Positions 1 through 9,866 of a stretch of 41,521 nt of DNA are shown piece after piece. Location: positions 1 to 41,521 of the IMG/VR virus record IMGVR_UViG_3300024429_000006; one strand, given 5' to 3'. Position numbers and translations under genes: made by a program. Source of the DNA: a virus. Position 1 is the first letter of the stretch, and each line of letters begins with the position of its first letter. The notes beneath the pieces are model-generated. The model was not told the DNA's origin. It ran no database searches and saw only the letters and a program-made list of their open reading frames with translations.

Positions 1-127
1 AGTGGCTCTGATAGCCTCTATTTCTTCTTCATCGTCAGCGTCCTGAGCCTCTTCGAGCCTATCAAACAATTCAGCATTATCAACTCTTAACTGGTAGTAT
101 TCCAGTGGGTTGTCAGGGATTGACAGG
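1..127. repeat. Terminal direct repeat (left copy), contig overlap
   Basis: These 127 bases are identical to the last 127 bases of the window. The giant reading frame runs in phase through both copies. The contig therefore represents a circle (or circularly permuted molecule) of 41,394 bp. The length equals a common assembler k-mer, which favours an assembly overlap over a true terminal repeat. Confidence 0.95.
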
Positions 128-3100
128 GGTTCCCCTGCATCAGCCCGCCAGCCAATATACGACTCAACTCCTGCCTCTTCAGCATCCAGATAGTCTTTGA
201 GTAGCAGGAGTTTCGCCTCAACGCTACCGTGAGTTCCCTCAGTGACCATCTCTTCATAGGCGATATGGGTATCCCACGATGTTTCGGGTGGCACTGTAAG
301 TTTGGGCAAGGCGTTGTCCGGTATATCCAGTTGTTTAACTAGGCTGTTGAACTCACTGAACGCTTCTCTGGTAAGTATCTTGGTCTGTCCCCAAATAGCC
401 AGTTCTGCGTTCTCTTTCGGGTGAGTTCTGAGATACTCTTGTCGCGGGTTAATTCCTATTTCAGCCTGATGCTTTTTAAGAAACTCCGCCTGCTCCCTGC
501 GGTCACTAATCGCCCAATACTGGTTCAGCAGGGCAAACTGCCTTTGGGAGAAATTGCCCCTTTCAGCGTTTCTAGTTCTCTCATCTCGGTCAAAGGCGTC
601 TACTGCTTCCTCACCCTTATATGTAATCTTTTTGTATTTGCCGTCTGGCTGTAGTTCTCTTATCGTCCACTCAGCCTTGTCACCAGCAGCAACCAGTTTC
701 TCCCTGTCACGCCACATCTGGTAATACTGAGCAAAGGTCGTTCCTACAGCCGGGTCAGCGTTCATTGAAGATAGCTTCTCACTCGGCAAGGTCAAGAGAT
801 ACTCGTTGATAATCCTCGCTTCAGCAATCGCCGTGATGTAATTTGGATAGCCCTTTACCTCTGTTAGAGTAGCTGGGTCTACATCGGCAAATTGAGAGGA
901 AGTATCACTCCAGAAGTCTGCCGTATCGTAAAATGGTTCGGTTAATCCGTAAGCGAGATTCTCAGAATACTTTGGCAATCCCAGTTTAGGCCAGTTCTCA
1001 ACCCAGTCACCAGTGTATGTCTGAACGCCCATACCAACGATGGCTGGTATGGCCACTCGCCAAGCCATATCAGGGTCTTCGATGTAGGCTTCGTATATGT
1101 CCATAATGGCAAATGGAGCGATTCTTTCAATCCACTGTTTCTTATTGGCTACATCAACCTCTTCGCCGATGAAGGTTCTCCCAGTCCAGAAGTCGGCTAT
1201 AATAGCAGCCAAGGGCGATGCCTTGCCCCTTATGAAGTGCGTTGTTGCACCCAGAGGGTCAACATCATATTCGGCACCAGTTACACTGGATAGCCCTGTC
1301 CCAGTAATAACGCGGGTCAGGAACACTAGATACTGTCTGTAACCGCCCCAAGGGTCTATCCTGATATTGCCGATACGGATACTCATAAACTCGGCACTAC
1401 GAGGGTCTCTCTCTACCTCCCAGAAGCGGAGCATAGCACCCATCAAGACTATCCCACCAAACCCTCCAACGAATGTAACAAGGTTTCTCCATGCCTCTGC
1501 TCTCACATAACGGTTAGCTGATACGAGGTGTCTCGGTGTTAGTAGTCTCCCCAGTGCCAATCTTGGTGCAAAGAAGAATGAACTCAAGGCAGGAGCTAAT
1601 GGCGCAGCCTTGCCCATCTCTGCCCTCCCAGTGAAGTCGGCAAGCATAGTGGCAAAGTCATCCATCTGTTTCTGAATATCAAACGCTTCGCCAACCTTCA
1701 GTGTTATCTCACCAGAGGCAATCCTTTCACTCACCCTAACCATAGCCTTATAGTGGTTTTTGTATATCCGCCAGTTATGCTCATTCGCACCAGTAATAAA
1801 TGCTCTGGCAGATATTTTGACATACGGTATCTTCTCTGTCAGGCGAGGGATAAGCCTTTCACCAGTCAGATAACCAAACTCCTCAACGCCTCTCCACTGA
1901 GCAGTTCCCTTTGCCAAAGTGAGTGGTCTCAGAAAGTCATGCTTGCCCTGTTCATAATACTGATACAGTGGATCCCGACTAATTCTCTCCCAGGATGCCT
2001 CCGCAGCCTTCTGGCTCCACATAGCACTCCACGCTTTCACATTGGCCTGAACAAAGGAGACAGGATGATTAAGAATAAGCGGTGCCTGCTGTCTCCAGAA
2101 TGAGAAGTCGAAGGATGCCTTGTTAGCTCGTAGAAAGTTACCGATGTCAACGGGGCTCCAACCTATCTCCTTCAGGATTTTAATAAGCATATCTCTGGCC
2201 GGTGTCGGCCAGAGTGGTATCTCCTTTATAGCACTTTCAATCGGTGGCTCGTAAGGCGGTTTCGGGGGCAACGGGTATGCCTTATCCCTAGCCTGCATCC
2301 GTTTAAGCTGAAACTCATCAAAGGTAATCTTACCTTCGGCCAACTGCGTTGCGAGTTGAAGCTCTGCTTTGGCAAATTCCAAATCAGCAGGAGTCCGTAA
2401 ATCAGTCACTTGGAGGCTGCTGACTTTCTGTTCACGGCTTGGCTTGACACCTGGCTCTAAAGTCTTAGGTCGCATCAGGTTGGCCACAGCATCCGGTCTA
2501 TCAGTTAAGTTCCTCAGATAATCAGCCATCTCCTGGTCTATCGGTATGGGGTCTTTGCCTGTGACCTCGTAGGAAGCCTCAATGATATTCCATGCCGACT
2601 TCCGTTCAGAGGTCATCTTGTCGATTGCCTTCATAACTCTCGGTTGCTTACCGAACACATAGTTCAATCTATCCCAGGCAGAACCGCCTTCAGGGAATAA
2701 GAGAGTTCCTTTACCCCTTAGTCTCGGTATTGCCTTACCAGTCAAGGCGTTTGTTAGAGCGGTAACAGTAGAAGCCATCTCCAGAGGATACTTCTGCATC
2801 CCTTTATTGTGATATATCATAGTGAAGAGAGCCGACCGCAGTTCGTTACTCATATCCTGCAAGTATTCCGTTTTGGCGACAGGCAATTCACCAGCTAAGG
2901 TTTCACTTATCGCTTGCCTCATCCCCGCTTCTGGCTCAAGACCCTGAGTAACGATTAACTCCTGTGCTCTCGCCTTCAGGTTCTCAGCCTTGACAGTCAT
3001 CGATTCTCGCCTGAGTTCTCTGGTCATCTCCCAGGCTGTCAGGGAAGTCCCACTGATAACATATTCCCCGAAGAAACCAGCAAGAGCCCTAGCTTGTTTC

Positions 3101-6100
3101 AGTGTCATTTTGGGCTGACCGACAATACTCCAGTTCTCAGTAACCTCTTCGGTGCTTAGTTCAGTTCTTCGAGTAAGAGGCTTTTCGGTAAAGGTTCTGC
3201 CAATCTGGGTCTCCGCTTCTTTAATCCTTGCCCTCTCGCGCCGTATTGCCATTACTCTATCGGCAATCTCATCGGGGGTCATATTGAACTCTTTAGTAAG
3301 CTGGTCAAGGACAACATCTCTGGGGACTTTGTTATACTGGCGAGTGCCCGGTTGTGTATATGTCTCAAAGGCTTTTTCAGGATTAAGCATCTGAGCTTGC
3401 TTTACAGTGAAGTATTCGGGGAAGGCTTGCTCACGGATAGAGATTAAACTCTCAAGCCCAACCTTCCGTGTTGTCTGAATCAGCTTATATGTGCCATCGG
3501 GTTGCTTGACCTTTCTAGTTACTGTCTGCTCAAACCTGTATTGAGCAACACGGTCAGCCTCCAGAGTTACCCTCAACCCCTCTATCTCCGCCTCTAACTC
3601 AAAAGCCTGTATCGCTTCGGCTGTGAGTGGTGGCATCTCTGCTTCGGCTCGCCTGGCCTGCTCTAACTTTAGTTGTTCATCCATAGAAATCTGGACTATC
3701 TCCGCTCTGGGTGGCGGTCTGACTTCTATCGTAGGCTCGCCAAACATTGAAGGCTGTAATCCAGGTTCGGGCATAGCAGGTTCGGGTAGCGGGATTTTAG
3801 TGAGAGCCTCCAGTTGCTTCTCAAGATTAGCTATCTCGATATTTAGAGATTCAATTTGCTTATTACCAACAGCCCTTTCTATCGTTCCTTCCTCAATTTC
3901 CCTTGCCACACGAGCTTTATCTTCCCTCACAATTTCCAGTCTTTCCCTCTCAGCCCTACCTACCTCTTCAGGCTCCCCGGGCAATCGGACAAATCCCTCT
4001 TCGCCCTTGAGGACTTCAAACCACTTACCGCTTTGCAGGTCTTTGAGCCAACCCTTCGCTGTCATCTGGGCATCAGTCAATCCCGCAGTCTGTGATGGTC
4101 TAACCATTCTCACGGACACGCCAGCGCCAAACAGCGAAGGTCCAAGAGTAGCCACAGCAGTCTTAACGGCTATGTCTGGGACATTCTCTATAATACTCCT
4201 GTTCTCATCGTAGAAACTGACAGCCACATTACTGACTATTTCCTGGGCAACCTCCGTTACCACCTCAGAAAATTGGCTAATCGTAAAATCCCTGCCGAAT
4301 CTCTTGATAGTTTCAAGCAGGGACTTCTTGGCCAATTCAGAAATAGCTCTGCGTTTGAACTGCCCGAACAGCAACGGACTAATCTGCTTGAGAAGCGGTA
4401 TTCTGCCAGCACTTTCCAGCAGGCCCATAATCCCACCAGCAATAAGAGCCAGTTGCGCTGCTTTATCTCTAGGGGCACCAGCGTTTATCAAGTCCTCATA
4501 TACGGCCTGGCCTTCGATCGGAGTCATTATGGATGCTGTTGCAAATATGGCAGGCCAACCGACACCGCCAGTTGCTAGAGTTCCAACAGCAGCAGCAAGT
4601 ATGAACGGAAGAATGTTTGCCAGTTCATAGACATAATACATAGGGTCTTGCAGCAGTTCAGGGTGCTGAAAGGCTCCTTCCTGATATTCGATAGGAGCCA
4701 CCATCTCAGGGTGTTTCCTCACCCATTCTTCCTGCTCCCTCTTATTCTCAGCGAAAAGCCACCTGAAGTTTTCCCTCATCTGGCGATTGGTTTCATTCAG
4801 AAAATCGCCCAAACCGCCCAGATACCCTTCTGGCATCTCGGGATAGATTATCTCCGGCAATACTGACAGCATAAAGTTCTCACCAAGTTCCCAGTAGGTT
4901 CTTGACTGGAATGAAAACCAGTCCCAGAAATCCTTTAGTCTACTCTGCTCTGGCTCCTTGGTGAACTCCTGTGTGACAGGATTATATGTCCCGAGGTAAT
5001 TCCCGCCCTTATCGTAGGCAGCTTGATTAGGAATATCGATGATAGCCAATCTACTGACACCATCGATATCGACAAGAACCCTTGCCCTGCTGAACATCTG
5101 GTTAATGTCTTCCGGGCTATATCCCATAAGTTCGAGCAATCGCCGTTTCTTGGTGCTACCGCCACCAGTCTCTATTGTCTCAATAAACAGGTCCCAACGG
5201 TCTTCCAGCAACCGGGTAAAGTCCTCAATGTTATCGAAGTCTGGGAAGACCTCACTGATGATAGTATTTATCCGAGCTTCTTGCTCCTCATGGCCAAGTG
5301 CCAGCAGAATATACTCCTCAGTAACGCCCAGAAGTCGGAGAACATTCTCACCCTCTTCTACACCAACTCGTTCAAACAGGTTCTCAACGAAGCCACCGTA
5401 GTCCTCAGTCGCCCAATCACGAAGGCGATTGAAAACCATAACCGGTATTTCGTCCAGCGTAAATCCGTAGCTGCCAGTCGGGTCAAACATTTCGGGATAG
5501 ACCACAGCGAGAGTATCCTCATATTCCGAGGAAGGTCTAAGCGGGGTTCCCGCAAGAATCCAAGCGTTTACATCAAGCGTCCCGCCTGTTCTCTGATATT
5601 CGGCATAAAGTAATTTCTGGTCATCGCTAAGGGGCGAAACCTGTATTTCTGCTGGTTGGGCAATCAAGAAGAAGGCTGGTTCGCCTTCAGCCATAGGTGT
5701 CACCAGAACCAGAGAACCTTCAGGAACATCGAACCCAAGCCATCTGGCCTGTTCCCAGCTTAGATACTGCTCAAAGGGTATATTCCAGCCCTCGATTCTT
5801 TCCTCTGGGGGCAAAGCGAGTTGAGATAACTGCTCCTGTCTAATGAATCTCTCAGCGGACACATCATACTGACCAGCTATCTCTTCCAATTCAAATACAG
5901 GAACCTCTGGGAAGAGGGGTTCTTCAATCTCCAACAGAGGAGCTTCCTCAATCTCTGGGACAACAGGTTCCTCTTCTTCAGGGATGACACCTTCCTCTTC
6001 CTTTGGCAGTCTCGGCTTCTTTGGCGGATAGTGGCCTTCAATCCATGTCCTTTCGCCTGTCACTGGGTCTCGTCGCCAATATCCTGTTGTTATTCCGACA

Positions 6101-6111
6101 TCAATCGTCAC
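1..6111 (-). CDS. Giant virion-module protein, N-terminal 2037 codons (continues at the right end)
   Basis: One uninterrupted frame; I read every codon from 6111 to 1 and found no stop. It continues across the circular junction to 40192, giving about 2437 residues. The chosen start is GTG at 6111, preceded by AAGGTGAT and lying just after the stop of the 61-codon gene; no ATG lies between the upstream in-frame stop (about 6196) and this point. Visible parts: a Pro/Glu-rich linker (about 28-77), a hydrophobic Gly/Ala segment (about 498-530), a charged coiled coil (about 718-771), and a conserved-looking block (about 1438-1603) with FTGRAEMG, SFFFAPRLALGRLL and IRIDPWGGYRQY. From memory, that block resembles the C-terminal region of giant phage polyvalent proteins (LPD38-type). 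It sits between portal and scaffold, where minor head or ejected proteins lie. Inference: an internal virion protein delivered with the DNA. No catalytic motif was recognised. Confidence 0.85.
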   Translation of the reverse strand, partial: MTIDVGITTGYWRRDPVTGERTWIEGHYPPKKPRLPKEEEGVIPEEEEPVVPEIEEAPLLEIEEPLFPEVPVFELEEIAGQYDVSAERFIRQEQLSQLALPPEERIEGWNIPFEQYLSWEQARWLGFDVPEGSLVLVTPMAEGEPAFFLIAQPAEIQVSPLSDDQKLLYAEYQRTGGTLDVNAWILAGTPLRPSSEYEDTLAVVYPEMFDPTGSYGFTLDEIPVMVFNRLRDWATEDYGGFVENLFERVGVEEGENVLRLLGVTEEYILLALGHEEQEARINTIISEVFPDFDNIEDFTRLLEDRWDLFIETIETGGGSTKKRRLLELMGYSPEDINQMFSRARVLVDIDGVSRLAIIDIPNQAAYDKGGNYLGTYNPVTQEFTKEPEQSRLKDFWDWFSFQSRTYWELGENFMLSVLPEIIYPEMPEGYLGGLGDFLNETNRQMRENFRWLFAENKREQEEWVRKHPEMVAPIEYQEGAFQHPELLQDPMYYVYELANILPFILAAAVGTLATGGVGWPAIFATASIMTPIEGQAVYEDLINAGAPRDKAAQLALIAGGIMGLLESAGRIPLLKQISPLLFGQFKRRAISELAKKSLLETIKRFGRDFTISQFSEVVTEVAQEIVSNVAVSFYDENRSIIENVPDIAVKTAVATLGPSLFGAGVSVRMVRPSQTAGLTDAQMTAKGWLKDLQSGKWFEVLKGEEGFVRLPGEPEEVGRAERERLEIVREDKARVAREIEEGTIERAVGNKQIESLNIEIANLEKQLEALTKIPLPEPAMPEPGLQPSMFGEPTIEVRPPPRAEIVQISMDEQLKLEQARRAEAEMPPLTAEAIQAFELEAEIEGLRVTLEADRVAQYRFEQTVTRKVKQPDGTYKLIQTTRKVGLESLISIREQAFPEYFTVKQAQMLNPEKAFETYTQPGTRQYNKVPRDVVLDQLTKEFNMTPDEIADRVMAIRRERARIKEAETQIGRTFTEKPLTRRTELSTEEVTENWSIVGQPKMTLKQARALAGFFGEYVISGTSLTAWEMTRELRRESMTVKAENLKARAQELIVTQGLEPEAGMRQAISETLAGELPVAKTEYLQDMSNELRSALFTMIYHNKGMQKYPLEMASTVTALTNALTGKAIPRLRGKGTLLFPEGGSAWDRLNYVFGKQPRVMKAIDKMTSERKSAWNIIEASYEVTGKDPIPIDQEMADYLRNLTDRPDAVANLMRPKTLEPGVKPSREQKVSSLQVTDLRTPADLEFAKAELQLATQLAEGKITFDEFQLKRMQARDKAYPLPPKPPYEPPIESAIKEIPLWPTPARDMLIKILKEIGWSPVDIGNFLRANKASFDFSFWRQQAPLILNHPVSFVQANVKAWSAMWSQKAAEASWERISRDPLYQYYEQGKHDFLRPLTLAKGTAQWRGVEEFGYLTGERLIPRLTEKIPYVKISARAFITGANEHNWRIYKNHYKAMVRVSERIASGEITLKVGEAFDIQKQMDDFATMLADFTGRAEMGKAAPLAPALSSFFFAPRLALGRLLTPRHLVSANRYVRAEAWRNLVTFVGGFGGIVLMGAMLRFWEVERDPRSAEFMSIRIGNIRIDPWGGYRQYLVFLTRVITGTGLSSVTGAEYDVDPLGATTHFIRGKASPLAAIIADFWTGRTFIGEEVDVANKKQWIERIAPFAIMDIYEAYIEDPDMAWRVAIPAIVGMGVQTYTGDWVENWPKLGLPKYSENLAYGLTEPFYDTADFWSDTSSQFADVDPATLTEVKGYPNYITAIAEARIINEYLLTLPSEKLSSMNADPAVGTTFAQYYQMWRDREKLVAAGDKAEWTIRELQPDGKYKKITYKGEEAVDAFDRDERTRNAERGNFSQRQFALLNQYWAISDRREQAEFLKKHQAEIGINPRQEYLRTHPKENAELAIWGQTKILTREAFSEFNSLVKQLDIPDNALPKLTVPPETSWDTHIAYEEMVTEGTHGSVEAKLLLLKDYLDAEEAGVESYIGWRADAGEPLSIPDNPLEYYQLRVDNAELFDRLEEAQDADDEEEIEAIRAT

Positions 6112-6115
6112 TCTA

Positions 6116-6301
6116 TCACCTTGCCTGAATAGGTTTGGGTCTCCTGGCCATAGGTAATTGCGGTCTTCTAGAGGCAGGTCTTCTGGCAGTCTGCCTCATT
6201 CTCTCAACACTTGGGGAAAACCTCTGTCTTCCTTGAGCCGTTCCACCTTTCATAGCTTCTGTTACCCTACGGTCAAACTCCTCATGGGTAAGTTTAGGCA
6301 T
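6116..6301 (-). CDS. Small basic protein between portal and giant gene
   Basis: 61 codons. The start ATG overlaps the portal stop by one base (TAATG), and the stop lies four bases before the GTG of the giant gene. These tight junctions argue for a real, translationally coupled gene. The N-terminus is acidic and helical (PKLTHEEFDRRVTEAM); the C-terminal half is very rich in Arg and Pro. No family recognised. By position it may be a head-completion or nucleic-acid-binding virion peptide. Confidence 0.6.
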   Translation of the reverse strand: MPKLTHEEFDRRVTEAMKGGTAQGRQRFSPSVERMRQTARRPASRRPQLPMARRPKPIQAR

Positions 6302-8073
6302 TAGCTTTCCTCCGCTCTGCTTCGTGTTACAGTTTCTTCACGCCGTTCAGTTCTTCGCTCTGCTTCTTCTGGCTCCATCGTTTCTTCTTCAGGAGGTGGT
6401 CTGCCAGCACCGCCACCTTCCTGATCCATCAACGGAACCATCGGCTTAACCATTTGCCCTGCAGCGATGCCCCCCTTTGCTGGTTCCAATCCCATCGTGC
6501 CACCCATAGCCCTGGCTCGCAGCACCATCTCAAGCTGCTGAAGAGTCATCCTGGCAAGGAAATCCTTACCATCATCAATCTGCTGATGCCCAACAAGGTA
6601 AAGCGTCTGGGCAATATCGCCCTGTTCAGCCTTTTCAGCTCGGGCTTTCATTATTTCCCCAGTAGGGTCTTTCACCTTTAGGACATCGGTAAACACAGTA
6701 TGCCTCGACATACCGATTGCTATGGCCTGCTGGCCAATGGCGTAGTTGGCTATGTCCTGTTCAGGAGAAGTGGAGTGGAACTCATATTTGGTAGCAAACT
6801 TCTTATCGATATCCGAAACGGAGTATTCCCTTTCGTATCCCTCTTCGCCAATCTCGACCTGATAACCGCCCTGGACATACTGATTCTTAATCATCTGGGA
6901 CGCCGCCCGGTAGAAGAGGCTCATAGCATGGAGTCTCGGGATAAATATGGCATCCTTAGAAGCGGTCAGCTTGGAGATAGCCACAGCACTCAATGGAAAG
7001 GAAAGGGTGCCGTAGTCGATAGTCGGCAAACCGCCGCGCTGGAGAGCCCCCGCTATCATATTTAGAATTAACCTAGCAGAGTTCTTGGCATCGCTGATGG
7101 GAACGGCTGCGTATGTTTCGGTTACACCAAGCTCAGTAACTTTTCTACGGCCATAAGGGCTTTCGGGTTTGTCGCCTGTATCCGGTTCTTCCCTATGGAG
7201 AGTCAGAGCGCCCTCGAAGCTCATATCGGTAAGGGTCATCATAATAGAAGCCGCCCGGTTGAGTTCTGGAATGAGTCCCCTGTTGGGAGCGAAAATACTC
7301 TCGCCCTGATACTTTAGTATCCCGGCATCCATAAAACTCTGGAGTCCCGTGCCTGATTTCTGGAATATGAAAGGCGGATAACCTAAGCCGTGTTCTGTTG
7401 GTCTCTCAATATACTTCCCAGCATTGTTAGTTTGAGACCCGCCCTTATACAGCTGCTGGTCTATGTAGATTTCGTTGACGGTATCATCCCAGAAGTCGGT
7501 AACTACGGCAGTCTTACCCCCTCTAATGACAATTCCGTAGTCCCGTTCTATCTGGGCTTTAGTCCTGGTGATTTGAGGGGCTGCCCATATCAGCCCGGTG
7601 GAATCAGTTTCATACATAAAGTATCTGGTATCAATAGGGAATATCTCGGGGATAAATCTATCACCCTGTTCCCTGATTAGTATTCTGGCTCCTATCGCGC
7701 CCCTATGGAGTATCTGTTCGATAAGGAATCCGTATAGGCTGATGAAGATGGCGTTGGCCAGCATGAGGTCATTGGCGTAATAGATATCGTAGTAGAACCC
7801 TTCGATGGTGGTGGTATCATTATCTGAAAGACCTTTGCCGAAGACAATCCTCTGCATATTAGCGCCGTTCATTATGGCACCACAGCGGTCAGCGAAGACC
7901 TTTGCCTCATTCATTGTGACATTGATAACATCGGGAGTCTTCTGGCCTTGCTGGTTTGTCATTTCAAACGGGTCAAGGATAGCGAGCTTCTTGTCCTCAT
8001 CCATCCGCTTGAACAGGTCGCCCATATCCGCTTTTTTGTCAATGACTAATTGCAGGTTAGATTCTACTGCCAT
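6301..8073 (-). CDS. Portal protein
   Basis: 590 residues, lying directly after the large terminase and before the scaffold and capsid genes, as expected for the portal. The protein is mixed alpha/beta with a long helical C-terminal half. Residues about 340-400 contain the LPTIDYG...LPLSAVAISKL...IFIPRL pattern typical of portal stems. The C-terminal 60 residues are low-complexity, Glu/Arg-rich. It would form the dodecameric ring at the packaging vertex through which DNA enters and leaves. The call rests on size, gene order and general pattern; the exact portal subfamily was not determined. Confidence 0.85.
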   Translation of the reverse strand: MAVESNLQLVIDKKADMGDLFKRMDEDKKLAILDPFEMTNQQGQKTPDVINVTMNEAKVFADRCGAIMNGANMQRIVFGKGLSDNDTTTIEGFYYDIYYANDLMLANAIFISLYGFLIEQILHRGAIGARILIREQGDRFIPEIFPIDTRYFMYETDSTGLIWAAPQITRTKAQIERDYGIVIRGGKTAVVTDFWDDTVNEIYIDQQLYKGGSQTNNAGKYIERPTEHGLGYPPFIFQKSGTGLQSFMDAGILKYQGESIFAPNRGLIPELNRAASIMMTLTDMSFEGALTLHREEPDTGDKPESPYGRRKVTELGVTETYAAVPISDAKNSARLILNMIAGALQRGGLPTIDYGTLSFPLSAVAISKLTASKDAIFIPRLHAMSLFYRAASQMIKNQYVQGGYQVEIGEEGYEREYSVSDIDKKFATKYEFHSTSPEQDIANYAIGQQAIAIGMSRHTVFTDVLKVKDPTGEIMKARAEKAEQGDIAQTLYLVGHQQIDDGKDFLARMTLQQLEMVLRARAMGGTMGLEPAKGGIAAGQMVKPMVPLMDQEGGGAGRPPPEEETMEPEEAERRTERREETVTRSRAEES

Positions 8074-8086
8074 GCTTTACTCCTCG

Positions 8087-9529
8087 TTAGTATGTGTGAA
8101 CTCTCGGGGCACCTCGGCCTTGCATACGATTAAAAGTCATCATAATGGCATCACCGACATCGGGGGATTTACTGCCCCGCGCTTTAGCGTCTTCCTTGCT
8201 TTCTATCTGGAATTGACTCTTGGTATTGTAGGTATATCTGATATCGGATAACTGAGCCTTTGTCTTATCGCTTGAGGGCAAATCCAGTTCGCCGTCTGCG
8301 AGTTTCCTACTGAACTCCCACCATCCTTCGGCTCTGCGGTTAAGGTATCGCTCTTTGTCTAGGGCTTCTTTACCCGAGTCGAACTCTACAATCCTGAACT
8401 CTCCGCCGATTTCCTTTTTTAGAATATCGTAGACCCCGGCACCCAGACCAACCACATCGACATAAGTTCTAACCGGCCTATATTCCTTGATGAGCCGTCC
8501 CGTTCTGCCTGCGGTATAAGTCGATTCTTGGTGTCCCCAGGTAACAGTATCGAGGACTTTTTTACCCTGTCTGACAGCGAAGCAGCACTCATCGTCCCCG
8601 TATCGGGCGACATCGAGGGCAGCAATCCTCATGTGCTTCTCGTAGTCCTTCTTATCAAGCTCCCGCGACATAGCGGACTCGATATCGGAAAGCCGGCACA
8701 GGTTATTTACGCCGGCATCCGGGAAGTCGCCGAGGATAAACACCACATAGAGGTAAGAACCCTTGCCCCAGTTCTTATATCGCTCCGATACTTTAGCGGG
8801 GCTCATTAACTGGGGATACGGTAGTGGCTGGCCGTTCCACCTCTTTTCCCATTCCCCTGACTCAATATCGTGCTGCGTAATGCCGAAGGATGCTAGGTTA
8901 GGGGTATCGAAGGCAGAGATATGGTATTTCTTATAGAGGTCGGAGTTAAAGGTATCCCTGAACGCTCCTACGGACTGCGTAGGGTTGGACAACAATAGTT
9001 CATGGGTATTCCCGGTAGAGAGTGGATTCTCGATTGCGCCGAAGATATCGTTTGAGAGGCCAGCGGCATCATCACCGACCACCAGCACATTGACATTATG
9101 GTATCCGAGCATCCGTTCTGGCTCATCGGTAGCGAAGCCAACAGCGAACCAGTCGTCCGATATTTCCAGGGACTTCCGTGTTAAGTTCCCCTCAAGTGCC
9201 ATTTTTGACCCGGCATGGGCAGTTCTAATCTCACGCCAGAGGACATCCTCGACCTGCCGATTAGTAGGCGCTGTAGTAATGACGGTAGCAGGCGGAAAGT
9301 TATAGAGGAAGGCGAGGACTATTCTGGCAGCATCATAGGTCTTCCCTGACGCCTCACAGCTTCTGACAGTTGTTCTGGGGTAATAGAAAGTGGACTGAGC
9401 GATAGCCTTCTGCATGAGCCAGAGACTACCGCCGAGGACAGTTTCAATCCACCAGTCGGGATAGATTAACGCCTTCTCCCGGATCTTGCGATCCATTTCA
9501 GGCGTTCTTACCAATTCACTTGTTGCCAT
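8087..9529 (-). CDS. terL: Terminase large subunit
   Basis: 480 residues. The ATPase half has a Walker A-like EASGKT (about residues 59-64), followed by a hydrophobic strand ending in VGDDAAG as Walker B (DD in place of the usual DE). The nuclease half has the expected acidic motifs: ALDVARYGDDE, YVDVVGLGAGVYDIL and a C-terminal SPDVGDAIMM. It would translocate DNA into the prohead and cut it. It follows the FmdB-like gene by seven bases and precedes the portal by 13 bases. The start ATG at 9529 is the first in the frame. Confidence 0.93.
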   Translation of the reverse strand: MATSELVRTPEMDRKIREKALIYPDWWIETVLGGSLWLMQKAIAQSTFYYPRTTVRSCEASGKTYDAARIVLAFLYNFPPATVITTAPTNRQVEDVLWREIRTAHAGSKMALEGNLTRKSLEISDDWFAVGFATDEPERMLGYHNVNVLVVGDDAAGLSNDIFGAIENPLSTGNTHELLLSNPTQSVGAFRDTFNSDLYKKYHISAFDTPNLASFGITQHDIESGEWEKRWNGQPLPYPQLMSPAKVSERYKNWGKGSYLYVVFILGDFPDAGVNNLCRLSDIESAMSRELDKKDYEKHMRIAALDVARYGDDECCFAVRQGKKVLDTVTWGHQESTYTAGRTGRLIKEYRPVRTYVDVVGLGAGVYDILKKEIGGEFRIVEFDSGKEALDKERYLNRRAEGWWEFSRKLADGELDLPSSDKTKAQLSDIRYTYNTKSQFQIESKEDAKARGSKSPDVGDAIMMTFNRMQGRGAPRVHTY

Positions 9530-9535
9530 AATAAT

Positions 9536-9775
9536 TCACTGCGGGGCGTAAGCCTCATCCCACTCGGGGTAATAACCAGAGTCGGTAGGGGCTGGCGGGG
9601 ATTTCTCCGACTTCGACTTAAGGAACTCGTATCCCATAAACCAGTGAGTGAGTGACATTATCCTTTGTGCCAAGTGTCCACAAACACGACAGACACTGAC
9701 CAGTGAGGATTCGGACATAGGTCTGAGGCGTTCATGCTTGTGGCCTTGGGGACACTGGTATTCGTAAATGGGCAT
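9536..9775 (-). CDS. FmdB-like zinc-ribbon protein
   Basis: 79 residues opening with MPIYEYQCPQGH and followed by a CRVCG knuckle. This is the N-terminal pattern of the FmdB/CxxC regulatory zinc-ribbon family. The first knuckle is degenerate: a Cys followed by His residues rather than CxxC. The C-terminus is short and Pro/acidic-rich. It lies immediately upstream of the large terminase on the same strand. The function of phage copies is unknown; a role in packaging or late gene regulation is only a positional guess. Confidence 0.7.
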   Translation of the reverse strand: MPIYEYQCPQGHKHERLRPMSESSLVSVCRVCGHLAQRIMSLTHWFMGYEFLKSKSEKSPPAPTDSGYYPEWDEAYAPQ

Positions 9776-9785
9776 TAAGCCTCCT

Positions 9786-9866
9786 TTATCTGTTCCTCAG
9801 CAGGGCGTATCCACAGAGCAGAATCGCTATTATCGCCAGAAACGCCGCTAACCATTCTCCCATCAT
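9786..9866 (-). CDS. 26-residue single-span membrane peptide
   Basis: Short ORF beginning MMGEWLAAFLAIIAILLCG. It has one hydrophobic helix of about 17 residues and a basic tail (LLRNR). The start is preceded by an excellent site (GGAGGAAAAG then ATG) and overlaps the DUF1353 stop in an ATGA junction. It could be a small holin, a holin regulator or an unrelated membrane peptide; sequence alone does not decide. Confidence 0.6.
   Translation of the reverse strand: MMGEWLAAFLAIIAILLCGYALLRNR

Noticed and set aside
3623-4213. 196-codon plus-strand frame (and a similar one at 5023-5613)
   Set aside because: Both lie wholly opposite the giant gene, are rich in Ser/Leu/Ile/Pro as expected for antisense shadows, and lack ribosome-binding sites.
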